A stretch of DNA of 64,000 nucleotides from Otis tarda. Lineage: Eukaryota; Chordata; Aves; Otidiformes; Otididae. This document shows, piece after piece, positions 20,401 through 33,025 of this stretch. The first letter of the stretch is position 1. Every line of letters begins with the position of its first letter. The notes beneath the pieces were generated by a model. That model saw only the letters and a program-made list of their open reading frames with translations. It ran no database searches and had not been told where the DNA came from. The translations under genes and the position numbers were made by a program. The stretch spans positions 81,971,785-82,035,784 of the forward strand of contig CM048555.1 in NCBI GenBank assembly GCA_026413225.1, read 5' to 3'.

Positions 20401-23400
20401 GCCAGCGAGCTGCTAGCTCCTCGCAGAGGGGAGGGCCGTGTCCCTCTATTGATGTGGCAAACTGGGCACTTCTTTGTTCTTTTAGGGCAGCGTTTAGCCA
20501 GGGGCCACGATGCAATTTATCAATAATCTCAAAGCCGCACAACTCCACCATCCCGTTGCCAGCGGGAGCGTGAAGCCTGCTGTATCGCACAAGGTGAGCG
20601 ACTCCAAATCAATAGGGGCGAGATGGGGACAGATGGCGTAAATTCACCGGGTTCCTCTAGGCTGCAAAGTAGACCTGAGGTGAACCATTCCCCAGTGTCT
20701 GCCCTTAGGTGTCCAACCTACGAGCAAAGTCATTTGTCTTAAGGAGAGCCCAAATTAGTTATGAGTAGAAAGCAGACAGATCTCTCAAGGTGTCTTTCCC
20801 CATGGGTAACATTTTTTTTATCTCAGAGGCAGCAACAATCCCCAAAACACCTCGCTGTCCTCTCTCCCTGAATGCAGTTCGTGTCAGGCAGGGATGTGTA
20901 GAGATCCTCCCAGCAGAATGAGTGGCTCTCCAGGAGACAGAGTCTGCATCTTCAGCATCTCTTCCTGCCAACGCAGGGGGCTGTGAAGCTCCAGATCCAC
21001 CCAAGCACCCCTGCCTCTACAGGAGGATGGCAAACCAGCACAAACCCTCTGTCTGCACTATGCAGTGCCAGATCCAACAACAGTGTGTGAAGAGCAGATT
21101 CCTTGCAAAAGGACAAATCACTCTCGGAGTCTTTTGTCCCATAGCCAGTGCAGAGAGGTGGCCACATCCAACTGGAATTTTTAGACAGTGCCTTCAGGCT
21201 GCTGTGCATATTTTAACCCATCCACAATCAAAACTGGTTAACAGACTTTTTTTCACTTAAAAAAAAAATTAAAATCTGCTTTCTTTTAGCAAGAGGGTTC
21301 TTTTAAAACTACTTAGTTTCCTAGACTGGTTTGACTCCATGGTCGTACAAACACCGTCATTGACATAGCTGGGATGGGGAGAGCGAGGATGGAGACCCCA
21401 CAACAGGCACAGAGGGTCCTCCCTAGGCAGATTTGGTGAGGAAAGATTGTATCGGGGCACCCAGGCACCAAGTCTGACCCACTGTGAAAACGATGGGAAG
21501 TGCAGCAGCATGTAGAACTCAAGTTACGATGACGTTCACCAGTGGTTGGAGGAAAGAAGACACCACCGGAGAGCAGGTAGGCAGTGGAAAAACAGTGAAA
21601 CAGCAGATTAAGTGAGCTGTGATTGAGCTATAAATGTTGAACTACCATCTAAATGAGGTGAGTTGGCACATCTCTTTTTAAGTCCCTGTTTCAGTAGTTT
21701 ATGAACCTGACATTTTGCAGCTATCTGGTCTGAGCTTCTTCCCACCGTGTCTACCCAAAGCAGCTTTTTTCTAGACAAGTTCCAGCAAAAGTGGTTCTAC
21801 TGTTTCTGAAAATTACATTCACTAAAAATAGGCTGTCTTACACACCAGGGAAAGGAAGATCCCACAGCAGTTTCCCTGAGAAATCCCAGCTGGAGGGAAA
21901 TAACTTGAGGACAGGTTCACCCCATTCATAGATACTTGTTGCTCTCCTAGTTTAAAAGTAATTCAGGATGGCTGAGCTGTAAATCTCCTTTTCACTCCTG
22001 CGTAAAACTGATGTCCCACAAGAGGATACTCCGAATCATGGCCATCACAGCTTGTAGGGCTTCCCCAGGTGGGGCTGGTCTGACCCACTCTCAGCCAACG
22101 TGGTTCCCAAGGTCAGGAAAGCCCATCTGCTCCCGGCGTCCCCACTGCAGCCGCCAAGGATGAACGGGGTCAAGGGACGGGAAGCTGCGTCTGAGGAGGG
22201 ATGAAACAGGTGAGGAACAGGGTTTAGGAGAGAAAAACTGGGACACTGGGAGTCATTGGGAAAGGGCACTGGGATAGGGAACAGGAGAAGAAGGGCATTA
22301 AAACCAGGGTGGTTGGTGCTTTCAGGCACAGAGATGCATCAAGGCCTGGAGAGCAGATCCTGGGATGGTCTCAAGGCAAAGGAATATCACAGAGGAAAAA
22401 CAGATTCCTCTGATGAGAGAGGTAAGTCCACACGTGTTTTAGTAAATCTTGTGGGGCTTGGCACATCTTGAATGTACCCTGAGTAAGACTGTCAGGAGGT
22501 GGCTGGCACGTGACAGTGCAGACAAGAGGGATGAGTCAGGAACTGCCCCTCCTCATCTCCCAAGGATGCTTTTTAAAAACACTTAGAAAAGTCCACGGAA
22601 TGGTCCCCAATGCTTAAGCATGTGATAAAATGGACTTCAGCCTGCTTTGCCCAGGCCCCAGTGTAGAGCACAGGCATCTTGTCTCCTCTCTTTCTCAGAT
22701 TGTCTTCACTTTAGCTACTTGGAGGCAAAACAGTCTCATCTGCAAAGTAAAAGTACCTAGATGTCTGTGCAGCGGGGCCCAGAGAGAGAACCCCTGGAGA
22801 AGCCCTGAGGGGACAAAGGGCTTTGCGTTCAACACAGTTGTGCTCAAACCTTCTGTCCGGCACACATGGGCTGTCCTCTGCCTTGGTGCGGAATCTTCCA
22901 GGCATGGTCACGCATCCAGATCTCAGCAGGGGATGGGAAACTGTGCATCCGAGTCCTCTTGGCTCCATTTCTCACCCCAGGAGGATATTTTCCAGGATTA
23001 ACTGGAGGGGGTCTTCTCTCCCATCAGCCTCTGAGCTTTTTTCCAGCATTCCCTCCAGTCTGGCAAGCAAACTGAGAGTGTCCTATTGGGCTGGAAACTG
23101 TTTGAGGGGGAAAACAGAGCGGGGATGCTTGAACAGGCTGAGGTGGAGGGATTTTCCAGCCAGTGTAAGATGGGGATGGGGATAATATGATATCAGGACC
23201 TGCTTCATCTTCAGGAGCTTGATTCCAGGCTGGTCTGTCTGGCTGTTGTCAAAGTCCTGGTTAATAGTGACAACCCTGGACTGTGAGGGCTCTGCCTGTC
23301 CCAGTTAACGCAGGCTGGAAAGAGCTGGAAGGTGAGCCCAGGGCTGCGGCACCACATCGGGTTTAGCCTCCAGCTCCAGCCTGAGCCTGATTTCTGTCTC

Positions 23401-25875
23401 TTTTGCAATGGAAGGGCTCCCTCTGGTGCAACCAGGAATCCTCTCTGCCTCTTCCTATTTTCCTCCTTTTCTTTTTCTTTCTTCTCCAGGAAAGGCACCT
23501 TTGCTGCCATGTACATGTCTGCTCCAGAGAGGACAGAACCCACGCTGACCTCTTCTTCAGAGTCAGGAAAACACAACTCCTTGTCCCCCCACTCACCTGC
23601 CCATTCATGGCCATTCTAAAGGAGACCAAAATCCCAGGAAAACTTCTCCAGGAGAGCAGGGCAGTGGTCACCCACCTCAGAAAGGGTGACCAAGCCTTGC
23701 AGCCCCGTGCTTTGAAACTGTCCGGTTAATAGTGGTTGTGTCCACCGGGGATGTGAGCCAAGGCTAAGAGATGTCCCAGTGTCTGGGTACCAAACCAGCA
23801 CCCTGCATTGCTTTCACCCCAGTCCTGTTTCTAACTAGAGCTGAACCCCCTTCCCCCTGTGTAAAGTGGGGGAAAAGCTCCGGAGAGGAGCATTGGGATG
23901 GGATATGTTGCAGAGCTACTTCGGTAGCCTCAAGACCTCAATGAAGAGCAACCTGCAGCTCGAGGTGCTGCTTGCCTTCTGAACGAGCAGCTGTCCTAGG
24001 TTTTTACAGTCTGAAGGGACAAGAGAAAGATCTGAACTCTGCTTCCCCGGACCTGGCAGAAAGTCATCAAATAGATGTGGAGAGAAGATGCCATGGGGCT
24101 AGAAAGAGGTTTCCATCCATCAGAAGGGTGCAGGTTGTTCCCTCCCGCTCGTAGGTCCTCCTTCCCCCGGGAATTGTTGTACCGCATTGCTAAACGCCGC
24201 CGCTGCCATAGCCAGAGGTGGCTGCGTAGCAGCGCTGGGCAAAACACACCCTGGTGAAATCGCAGGGAAGGGGGCCTGCGAGGCGACCGGGATCAAAGGT
24301 GTGCTGCAATATAGCAGCTGTGGCTACGGATGTCTTACAGATGTGGAGGGGCACGGCTCCATCCAGGGCTAATTCGTCTTTCACTCACAAAACCAATCTG
24401 GCAAGGGAGGATTTGAAAGTTCCCACATGATTTTTTGTTTGTTTCATCTTTTCTTCTCCCCCTCCTCCTCTATTTTTCTTTTTTAATTAAGTTTCTCTTG
24501 ATTGCAAAACCAAATGTAAAAACCTGTAAGTCTGGATAGCCCTAGGGAAAGGAGCACTCAGAAAGGTCTTGACAAAATTATAATTCCTGCTTCGCTTGTG
24601 CAGTGAGAAAATGTGCTGGATGCGAACAAGTTGCATGTATTAATTATGGCCATAGATGGCACCATGATTTAAAAAGACAGGAACGGAATAATTGCCATTA
24701 ATGTCATTGGAATGGAGAAAACAGTTCTGAGGTGGAGCCCAGTGCAGTCACAAGAGGAAAAAAGTCTTACATAACCTTAAATGATATTTAATACATTATT
24801 TAATAATTACACAGAAATATTTTTAACCTGGTTTTCTAAGGAGATGGCTCTTAGGCTGTGGCTTAGGCTAATTTTGCATTTGCTGACCAGTTGGCTGAGT
24901 CCATGGGGATGTGAACTTATTGATTTGACTATAGGCTACGGTGGCAGCTGTCTCCAGCTGGGGGAAGGGAAGGAAAATCCAGTTCAAAAGCCGTGTTGTG
25001 ATGAAGCTTGGACTGGGAAGAACTTGGAGGAGCAAATTGAACAGGACTGGTGCCAGGCTGAGGACGTGGATCCATGCAAGACGCACATCTTTGTCTAAGA
25101 AAGCGGCAACTGGGCAGAACCTCATGGTCTCTTTTTTGCAGACGGACAAAAAAACAACTCAGGCCTGGCCTGTCAGCATTCCCTCCCATCTCCAGTCCCC
25201 ACATTGCATCCTAGCTCCATGCCCTCGTGTCTTCTCCTAGTCTGCAATCACTATTCCCCTCATTTTTAAGCTTAGCAGAAAGAGCAGTGCTTGGCTGGGC
25301 CATGGTGCATGAACCTCCTTGCTGCTTGAACTTGTCTCTCCAGAGCTACATGGGAAGGGGGCTGTGCTGGGAGACCTGAATGGGCGCTTGCTGTTCACCG
25401 GCCAAGGGGAGAACTCCAGTTTGGCAGAGCTGCCAAATCCACAACCAAATGCAGTGGAAAACAGCAGCAGCGAAAGGCCCAAAGCTCCCTCCAACTTCTG
25501 AAGCTCCTTTCTTGGCTGTATCCAGCCATCTCAGCATCCTTCCTGGGGAAATGGACTTCGCATTCCAGCCACGCATCTCTAGACTTACAGAGATTTTTTT
25601 TTTTTTTTCACACACAGCTGTGTCTTTCCCATTTTATGCACCCCTTTCCTCCTACCCCTTCTCTCCCAGACCTTCTTCTTGCTGGAAAGCCCAATTTGCT
25701 GCAGGAAATGCAAACAGAAACTCACCACAGAGGTGGGTGATGTGTTACACAGGGGCTTTGATGTTCCTTTTATTTCCTTTAACCACGGAAATCCACCCCC
25801 AAAGATGTCATTAAATGTGCCAGAATTCAGTACACGACAGGCAGTGGAATAAGATCTAAAATATGGAAAATATAG
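14401..25875. other. Long non-coding stretch with homopolymers
   Basis: About 11.5 kb without a recognisable gene. Simple runs: A15 near 14,861, two T-rich runs at 17,665-17,690, A runs near 17,753, 18,692, 18,918 and 21,259, and T14 near 25,595. A 250-codon minus-strand frame at 17,428-18,180 crosses the T runs and has no domain. An AT-rich island near 24,570-24,720 is listed separately. Confidence 0.45.
24570..24720. other. AT-rich island, possible conserved non-coding element
   Basis: A block with 'gcatgtattaattatggcc' and 'ataattgccattaatgtcat' looks unlike the GC-richer, repeat-like flanks. Homeodomain-type TAATTA/ATTAAT cores are present. Conservation cannot be judged from one sequence. 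Confidence 0.2.
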
Positions 25876-25883
25876 GTGTGTAC

Positions 25884-26172
25884 AAAGAAAGTAAGAAAGA
25901 GACAGAGGGGGAGAGAGAGGGAGAGGGAGAAAATGAAAAAAAAAGGACAAAATAAAAGACAAAAAGAGAAAGAAAAAAAGAGGCAACAGAAGGGGAAGGG
26001 GAAGGGGGAGGGGGAGGGGAAGGAAGAAAAAAGGAAAAAGGAAAAAAGAAAAAAGAAAAAAGAAAAAAGAAAAAGGAAAAAAGAAAAAAGAAAAAAGGAA
26101 AAAGAAAAAAGAAAAAAGAAAAAGAAAAAAGAAAAAAGAAAAAAGAAAAAGAAAAAAAGAGAAAGAAAAGAG
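25884..26172. repeat. Purine-rich GA repeat with 185-nt pure purine run
   Basis: The plus strand is almost entirely A and G. From 25,988 to 26,172 there is no pyrimidine at all (185 nt). It begins with GGGGAA/GGGGGA units and passes into a (GAAAAAA)n-like heptamer array. Long apparent open frames across it (plus: Lys/Glu; minus: Phe/Leu/Ser) are composition artefacts. Confidence 0.95.
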
Positions 26173-26654
26173 TAGCAGAAGTTCTAATGAGTTCACAAAT
26201 AAATTTTGAACAGGATAGATTGTATATGTGATTATTACACGTTCATGGGTGATAAAAGTACCCTGTGGGAGCTCACATGGAATCACGTTCGAGTTAAAAG
26301 GCTTGGATCTGTGGCGAGAAGCTCATAGTTGCAAATAACAGGCACATGGCTCCCTGGCTCGACGTTGGGTTACTTTCCTTCCTACAGAAACGAGTGGGAC
26401 AGAGTCTGTGTGAACCCACCCAGGTCAGAACAGGATCTGGACAAAGTCATCTTCACACGCCCTGTCCACCGAGGCAGGTAAGCGCAATCACCAGCCCCTG
26501 CAACACAGAAAACAGGAGCTGGAGGAGAGCATCCCAGTGGCAAGACCAAAAAAAGACAATTGGAATTTGCTGAACACCACTTCATTCCTCCTCCTCGAAG
26601 ACCGCTATGATTCACTTTTTGTGAGGGCGTGGAAAAAGTGAAGAGATTTAACCA

Positions 26655-26730
26655 AAACCACTCAGGAAGTCAGTAGCAGAGAGCGAAATAGCTGTCTGGA
26701 TTCCTGCGTTTTGCATCTGTTTCTCTCGGC
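26655..26730 (-). mobile_element. MIR-like SINE relic, weak
   Basis: The plus strand reads 'ccactcaggaagtcagtagc' and 'agagagcgaaatagctg', a diverged form of the 'cacaggaagt..gtggcagagc' block of reversed MIR/CORE-SINE elements. It is short and old. Confidence 0.3.
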
Positions 26731-27103
26731 AGCTCACACAGGTTGCTCCTTCTCTTCATTGCAGGGATCGAGCGTTGGTTTGAGACATGGACATTGAGAC
26801 GTGCCATCTGACCCCAAAGTCCAAATCCCAGCACACCAACGTGAGGACTTTTCACACCTAAGGGAATCATCTTAGCAGTTCTCAGACCTGGCCTCAGGTC
26901 TTAAAACAGAGTCAAACCAGGGTAAAGTCACACCAAGGTCCCCAGATGTGCTGGTCTCCGCGTCCTGACAGCGATGCGTCACTTAATGATGCACAGCCAC
27001 TGGCAGTGATTTACAGGCCATCAAAAAAACTGGCTCTATCTGACACATCCTCTGTCCTTGGGATTTATTTGATCCAAATGTCCAGAGCTGACATCAACCT
27101 CTT

Positions 27104-27139
27104 AAAAAAAAAAAAAAAGAAGAAGAAGAAGAAAGAAAA
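27104..27139. repeat. A15 and (GAA)n microsatellite
   Basis: Fifteen A pass into five GAA-type repeats and then A-rich sequence. Confidence 0.9.
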
Positions 27140-29674
27140 TACATAGATCCCAAGTCTTAAATTTTGGATCTTGAATTCTGTGGCAGTTTAGGAGTTAAGT
27201 TCAGCCCACCAGCTAGGCAGGACCTTGAGGTGTTTCTCCCTGTGCTGTGCACCTGGAGTCATCTCCCATCACAGGTCTCACAGCTGATAGACCACTGGAT
27301 TAACCTTTCCAAGGCAGCCGATAGCCCCTCCGAGACCTCGCGCTCTGGCAAGGCGTATCTGCCAGGAAGGCTTCCAGTTGGACCAAGCACGGGATACGAC
27401 CACGGTCCTTGGAGCATTATGTTCTAATAGTTAATTGCTCTCGCCGCTGGAAAAATGAAAAGTGCTTTATTTCCACACCGAATTTGCGGTGGGTGCTTGT
27501 GACCAGACTGATCCAGTATAGCATGTTTCTTTTGTATTTTATCTGTTTCACACTCACCTCGAGAAACTTCATCTGAGTCGGGGCCCCACTGCGGTAGGCA
27601 GGCTATAAATCCATCTATCCGCTTGCTTAAAGCAACGGCTAACCACCCACCAGCCTGGGTGGAAACCCGATGACCTGCTCCCTCACACCTGTGGAATTCC
27701 TCTGGCTTCGGGGCAGCCCGTCCTGATTTCAAACAGCCGCGGGGCCATCTTTGAACAGAGGGGACGCCTAAATCTTCATCACTTGCAGGCAACGCCGCAG
27801 GCTTTACCAGCCTTTCCCTCGCCTGCGAAAGAAAAAGGTAAAGAGGGAGGAGGGAAAATGAAAGTCGGGTCACTGAACAAAGCCGTCGTTCCTCTGCACT
27901 TATCAGTTTTGCTCCATATATTTCATTTATGGCTTTTTTTATTGACCAAAGGAAGCCCTGGAAACCTTGTTTTCCTTTATGCCGTGGTAACACGGACTCG
28001 GTGAGACGTGGGACTGACCACAGGCACATCTGAGCATAATTCACTAAAAATTCCAGTAAATGTTTTTCTAGTATGAAACTAATAGTAAGTAAGCAAACCC
28101 ACCTCCCCCCAGGGAGCAACTAACCTTGCTGTTACCCGAGAATGTTCTGCTGAACTCCACCAGCTACTCTGCCTCTCAAGTGGCACCTCTGGGCTTTGCC
28201 GGGTTCAGGTCATTGTTGATGTTTGGGTTTTGAGGAGCTGGGGATGGTCCCTGCCGCTGCTGGAGACCGGGAGCATTTTGGGGAGCAGCCACCCTCTTTG
28301 GAGCCGGTGCCTCTGTGGGCTTGTGTTGACTATGGCTCTGTGTGCGTTGGGTTTCCACTGGTGGGAAACAATCTCTCTGTGGGACTAGCTTCTGTGTGGC
28401 TGAGGCCACGCGATTTTCTGGAGGGAAGAGGGAAGAGAGAGGCCAGAGCAGAGCAGACCTGATATTACGAAGAAAGAGATGGGAGAAGGTAGTAAGGTAG
28501 CATCGAGCAAGTGGAGACTCCCTCCCAGAGTCTCGAGATCCATCCCCATGTGACCTCCAGCCAATCCTGATCCCTTCCCCTTGGGATTTTGGTGACTTTT
28601 CCTGATTACAGCAGTAAATTCCTTGCAGGAAACTGTGAGAGGATGCCTTCCTTGACTTTGCTGTGCGTGTCTTCATCTCTGTACACTGTGCCCCTACAGT
28701 CTTCATCCGTTCATTTTGCTGACCACCTACCCACCAGCCCATGCCCAAGCAGTGGCTTGTCTTTTGACCTTAAACCTTTGGTTCTCAGTTTCCAGGGGGA
28801 GAAGAGGGAAAAGGAAATCAGCACCTCAGTGGATTGACATCGTGAGACTTTCAGTAAATAGAAGCATCCCTACCAGACTTAAAAGGCTTTTTTTTTTTTT
28901 TTTTTTTCCATAAGAAAGACTGAAACAAGACAAACTGCAGCCATTTGCCATAACCCCGGTGAGCGCGTGCTGCGTTCGCACAGAAGCGCTTCCTTCAAAG
29001 ACGCCCTTTTTCTGCAAGGGCATCCCTGGGATGCCCCAGTGAGAAATTGTTCTCGGCATGAAGGAAGCAGCCTGCAGGTAAAGTGCCTCTCTCCTTGCTT
29101 GAAAAGCTCCATAGCATGGAAGGATTATTTAAAGGAAGGAAAAGCAGATGGTAAGAGACGCAAAAGAAGATCTAGGCTGTGCAATCAGTGGACTCCACTG
29201 CTCTCTGCTGAGCTGAAACGCTCTCCTGGTTTCACTGCCTCTGCTCACTTCTTCTCTGCCTGCAGTAGTTCGGACACCAGCATCCATGAGAACGTCTAAA
29301 TCTGAATGTCTTCCTGCGGGATTAGGTTGCTGAAATGTTTCTGTTGCCTTTTGGGATGGTCTGAGGCACCTGAAACACAGCACCGAGGATATGGCACCTT
29401 CTGGGACAGCAGCTGGTGCTGTGCCCTGAGGCTCTGGAGATGACACCAGGAGCCCCGTTCGGCTGCTCGTGGACAGACGTAGAGGACAGATCCATCAAGG
29501 GCAGTGGAAATTCCTCCTTCAGGCCGTCTGTGCCACTGAAGGCAAGCGGTACAGCCAGGGGATCCCATGCCTGCCGTGTCCATGGGTGCCTGCTCGTGTT
29601 GATCAGGGAGAGCAGGGAGGGATGCTCCTGCTCTGACTTTCACAGGGCTTTTGTAAGAGACAACAGTGCAACCC

Positions 29675-29765
29675 TGCGGAAAGGGGAACCGAGGCAAAGA
29701 GGCCTCCGGGACCTTGCCCACAGTCAAAGGAACCACACACAGAGCCGGAGTTGGAGGCAGACCCT
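29675..29765 (-). mobile_element. MIR-like SINE relic
   Basis: The plus strand reads 'ggggaaccgaggcaaagagg', 'accttgcccacagtcaaagg' and 'cagagccggagttggaggca'. The order follows the reversed MIR core (aactgaggcacagag, cttgcccaaggtcac, cagagccgggattc). This is the best of the MIR-like matches in the window. Confidence 0.5.
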
Positions 29766-32459
29766 CCAGCAGGACCTGCCCGCCCCGCTCCAGCCCAGGC
29801 TGATGTGAAGTTTATCACAGGGCAGTTTATCAGTGGGGAAAAGGACTCAGCGAGGCATCCTCAGCATCACTCCTGCCCTGCAAGGCAGGATCCATCCCCG
29901 GGCAGCGGGCATCGTTCCGAGGGGGAGGCAGTTGGAGCGAGATGCACTCAGAAATGTTGTCAATCAGCTGCCTTTATTTGGTTAAAAATAAATGCTGACA
30001 ACATTGTCAGAAGGCTCTCCGGAACTCACAGGTGCTTGAGCCCTGTTGAAGCTCTCTGGAAATGGCTTCTTTTCTGTTTGGCTAAAATAAGAATCCACCC
30101 AGGACAAGCAATAGCTCTTGAACAAACAACGCTGGCTATAGAGGGATCCTTCCGTAGGGCTTCCAAGCCTTTGACAAAATATCACTGATGGGTAGCTTCT
30201 TCCCTTGTTTTCCCCTCTCGATCCATGCAAAAAGCATCTCTTTTTTCTTGTTGGCCACTGCATCAGGAAGAGGGAATTAACGCAAAGCCTTTTGAAATTA
30301 TCTAGTAATAAGGGTTATCTCATTATCACAGAGAATTAATTCAGAAGCAGCTTCCTCCACGAGGCTCTTAGACTCGTTAGTGTGCTTGGCGAGGTGAGTC
30401 AGTTTGCAGGAAGGATGAGTGTCCTCCTCTGCGGGGTCTGGCGGCGTGGAACGGATCCCACAGCACCCTCTGCGGGCAGCTGCACAGGGCAACTGCAGAG
30501 CCAGCGCTACGGGCAGCTGTAGGGCTACAAAAATGCGTCCGGCAACGTTGTCCAAATTTCAAAGTAGCTCCCACTTTACCAGCTTCAAACTGAACCTGTC
30601 TCATTGTTTATAGGTGAATTTCTATCCAAAGTCTTTTTCTGAAATTAAAATTTTCAGAACCAGGGTTTTGGAGCAGAAAGTGTGGGAGTGTTTTTGTTTG
30701 AAAAGTCCTGAAAACATAAGATTTCAGTAATAAGGTTTCTTCTTCGTGAGGTATAATTCTTCAGATAAAAGGAAAAATGCTCGTTTCTTCTCCCCGAGAA
30801 AAGACAAATCCTTGCTGAAAAAAAATCTGAACATTGCAGTGTTGATTTGCCATTTTGCCGTCAATAAGGAAGCCGTAGAAGAGGAGGGAAATATATTTAG
30901 TTCTTCTAGAATGCTTTTCCTCCATAGATGAGAAGGCAGAACTCATCACTCACTCTTGAGAAAAGGTAGACCAAGGCACAGGGAGGGGCAGGGATTTTTT
31001 TTTTACTCATGACCCTTCGCCCCTGGAGAGCCCCAGAGAGGCTGTGTCACCTGCGGAGGTGGCATCCATGGGACCTCACGCACCCCTGGCTCTCTCATGG
31101 CCATGTCCCCTCTTTGCCATCGCGACTCATCCAAGCCCGCAGTGCAACCTGCCAGTCAGAGGAGGGGCAGGGGGCGGAAACGTTTGCAGACCCAGGCAAA
31201 TTCTGGCAAATGGCAATCACAGGAAACAAAAGACTGCTACGAAGCATTCGATTTTGATTGTTCTTCTAGTAGTCTTTTTATTTGTTTAGAAGCTTAAAAG
31301 ATTGTTTCCTCCCCTCAAAAAGAGAAGAATCTCCATTTTTTTTTTCCATTTCTCCTCTGACGAAGAGAAAAATCTTTGTTAAGAAAGGGATGATGAAACA
31401 GGAGTTGCTCACAGTGGTGGGACCTGGCACCAGTAAGGTTGACAGAGAGCCATCGTGGTCACCTGCAAGAGCCAAACCAGCCTTTGACTGGTGTGGCTCC
31501 TTACACCAGAGACTCTTTAGCCCTCAGACAGCAAGCAGAAATCAGGGAGCTGTGATAACAACTGAGCGCAAGCTGAAAATGAGCAGCAATCACATGCAAA
31601 ATTTTGGCATTTCCCTCAATCTGGATTTCAAACCTCTCGCCTTTAAAGCAGAGATCCAAGACCCACACAGTGGGAGAGTCGCTGATGTAGGACACGTGGC
31701 CTCTTTCCCGGGCCTTCTGGGTGTTCTTCTGGCCTCCAGTACATTGGGCAGGAGTCTTTGTGGCCTGCTGGACTTCCCTGTGTCGGTAGAGAAAAATAAT
31801 CAATGTCAAAGTGACATTGGCTGCAACCACAGCCCAGATGCTTCCAGCAACCCTTGGATTTTGGAACGGGTCCTGTGAGTAGGAGAAATCCCCCACAGCC
31901 TTGAGTCACCATCCACCATCAGGAGACGTTGCCAGACATACGAAGTCCACATGACCCGCTGACGGTGGCAAGCAAGCCATCTACTACCTCACAGGGTGTG
32001 AACCCATTGGACCTGGCCCAGCACAGGGGACGGCAGCTCTGCCTCTCCCTGCTCCTTCCCACAGCAAACTGCGATCACAACTGGAGCTTACTCCCTGAAC
32101 CACTGGACAAGACTGGTTTTCCTTGGTTAAGGGCTTAATCAAAGCCTTAAGGATGTAAGGACTAGAGTTTGGGGCAGACAACGAACGCAGCTGAGGGGTA
32201 GGAACATCCCTAGACCCATGTTTTCCCTAGGCACTGGGAGGTGAGGTTTCACCAGCCTCAGGAGGACGGGTTGCTCCTTGGGCACTGTCCATGATCCTAG
32301 TATGCCCCTCAGCACCAGAGTGCACCCCATACTTGGGTCTTCCTGGATGCTTGGGACTCTAGCCAAGTGCTGCAGCTCAGATGACGCAAGTCCCCAGCCT
32401 ACTGCTGAAAGGCAGCATGAGATCAAGTCTGGCTGAGGCTGAGCAGAAATAAGGCAAAA

Positions 32460-32666
32460 TCATGGAATCGCAGAATGGTTTGGGTTGGAATGGACCTGTA
32501 AAGGCCACCCAGTCCAACTCCTCTCTGCAAGGAGCAGGGACATCTCCAACCAGATCAGGTTGCTCAGAGCCCCATCCAACCTGGCCTGGAATGTTTCCAG
32601 GGATGGGGCATCCACCACCTCTCTGGGCACCCTGGGCCAGTGCTCCACCACCCTCAGTGTAAAAAA
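32460..32666 (-). mobile_element. CR1 LINE fragment, 3' end
   Basis: The plus strand starts 'tcatggaatcgcagaatggt', then 'gttggaatggacctgtaaag', 'catctccaaccagatcagg', 'tttccagggatggggcatcc' and 'ccaccctcagtgtaaaaaat', where it stops. Little diverged from the 14.2 kb copy. Confidence 0.95.
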
Positions 32667-32973
32667 TGCTGCAGTAGAGCTTTAGATGGTTGCAAAGGCT
32701 GGAGAGCCTTTGACTTAAGGCTACAGGGGGTCACCTTGGCAACAACCAACCAACCAACCTCAAACCTACAGCTGTGCTGTGAGGGCAAGATCTCACTGAG
32801 GGACGTCCTGCTTCCTCTGAGTCTTAAGTGGAGAACTGAGTTTCAACCAACATCACAGAGGGTAAATTAGTGGCAGAGCTGAGACTCTGGTTGCTCCCAA
32901 GACATAATATCTCTTGCACTAGACAACAAGAGCTATCTGGATGGACTGGCACACTCCCAACGCAGATGACATT
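32667..32973. other. Spacer with (CCAA)n and MIR-like relic
   Basis: Contains a short (CCAA)n run near 32,741-32,758. At about 32,829-32,905 a diverged reversed MIR-like block reads 'catcacagagggtaaattag' and 'tggcagagctgagactc'. Confidence 0.35.
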
Positions 32974-33025
32974 TACGTAGATGATCTTTAAAGGCCCCTT
33001 CCAACCCAAACCATGCTATGACTCT
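32974..33025 (+). mobile_element. CR1 LINE 3' tail (very short)
   Basis: The plus strand reads 'tagatgatctttaaaggccc', 'cttccaacccaaaccatg' and 'ctatgactct', the last about 50 bp of a sense-orientation CR1. It is heavily 5'-truncated. Confidence 0.75.

Larger units (their letters stand above)
26173..32459. other. Non-coding stretch with MIR-like relics and simple runs
   Basis: No gene was recognised. It holds A15 followed by (GAA)n at about 27,104-27,139, T20 near 28,888-28,907, T-rich runs near 30,996 and 31,338, and MIR-like fragments listed separately. Confidence 0.45.

Noticed and set aside
25585..26286. 233-codon minus-strand and 99-codon plus-strand open frames
   Set aside because: Pure artefacts of the homopurine tract (Phe/Leu/Ser-rich or Lys/Glu-rich).
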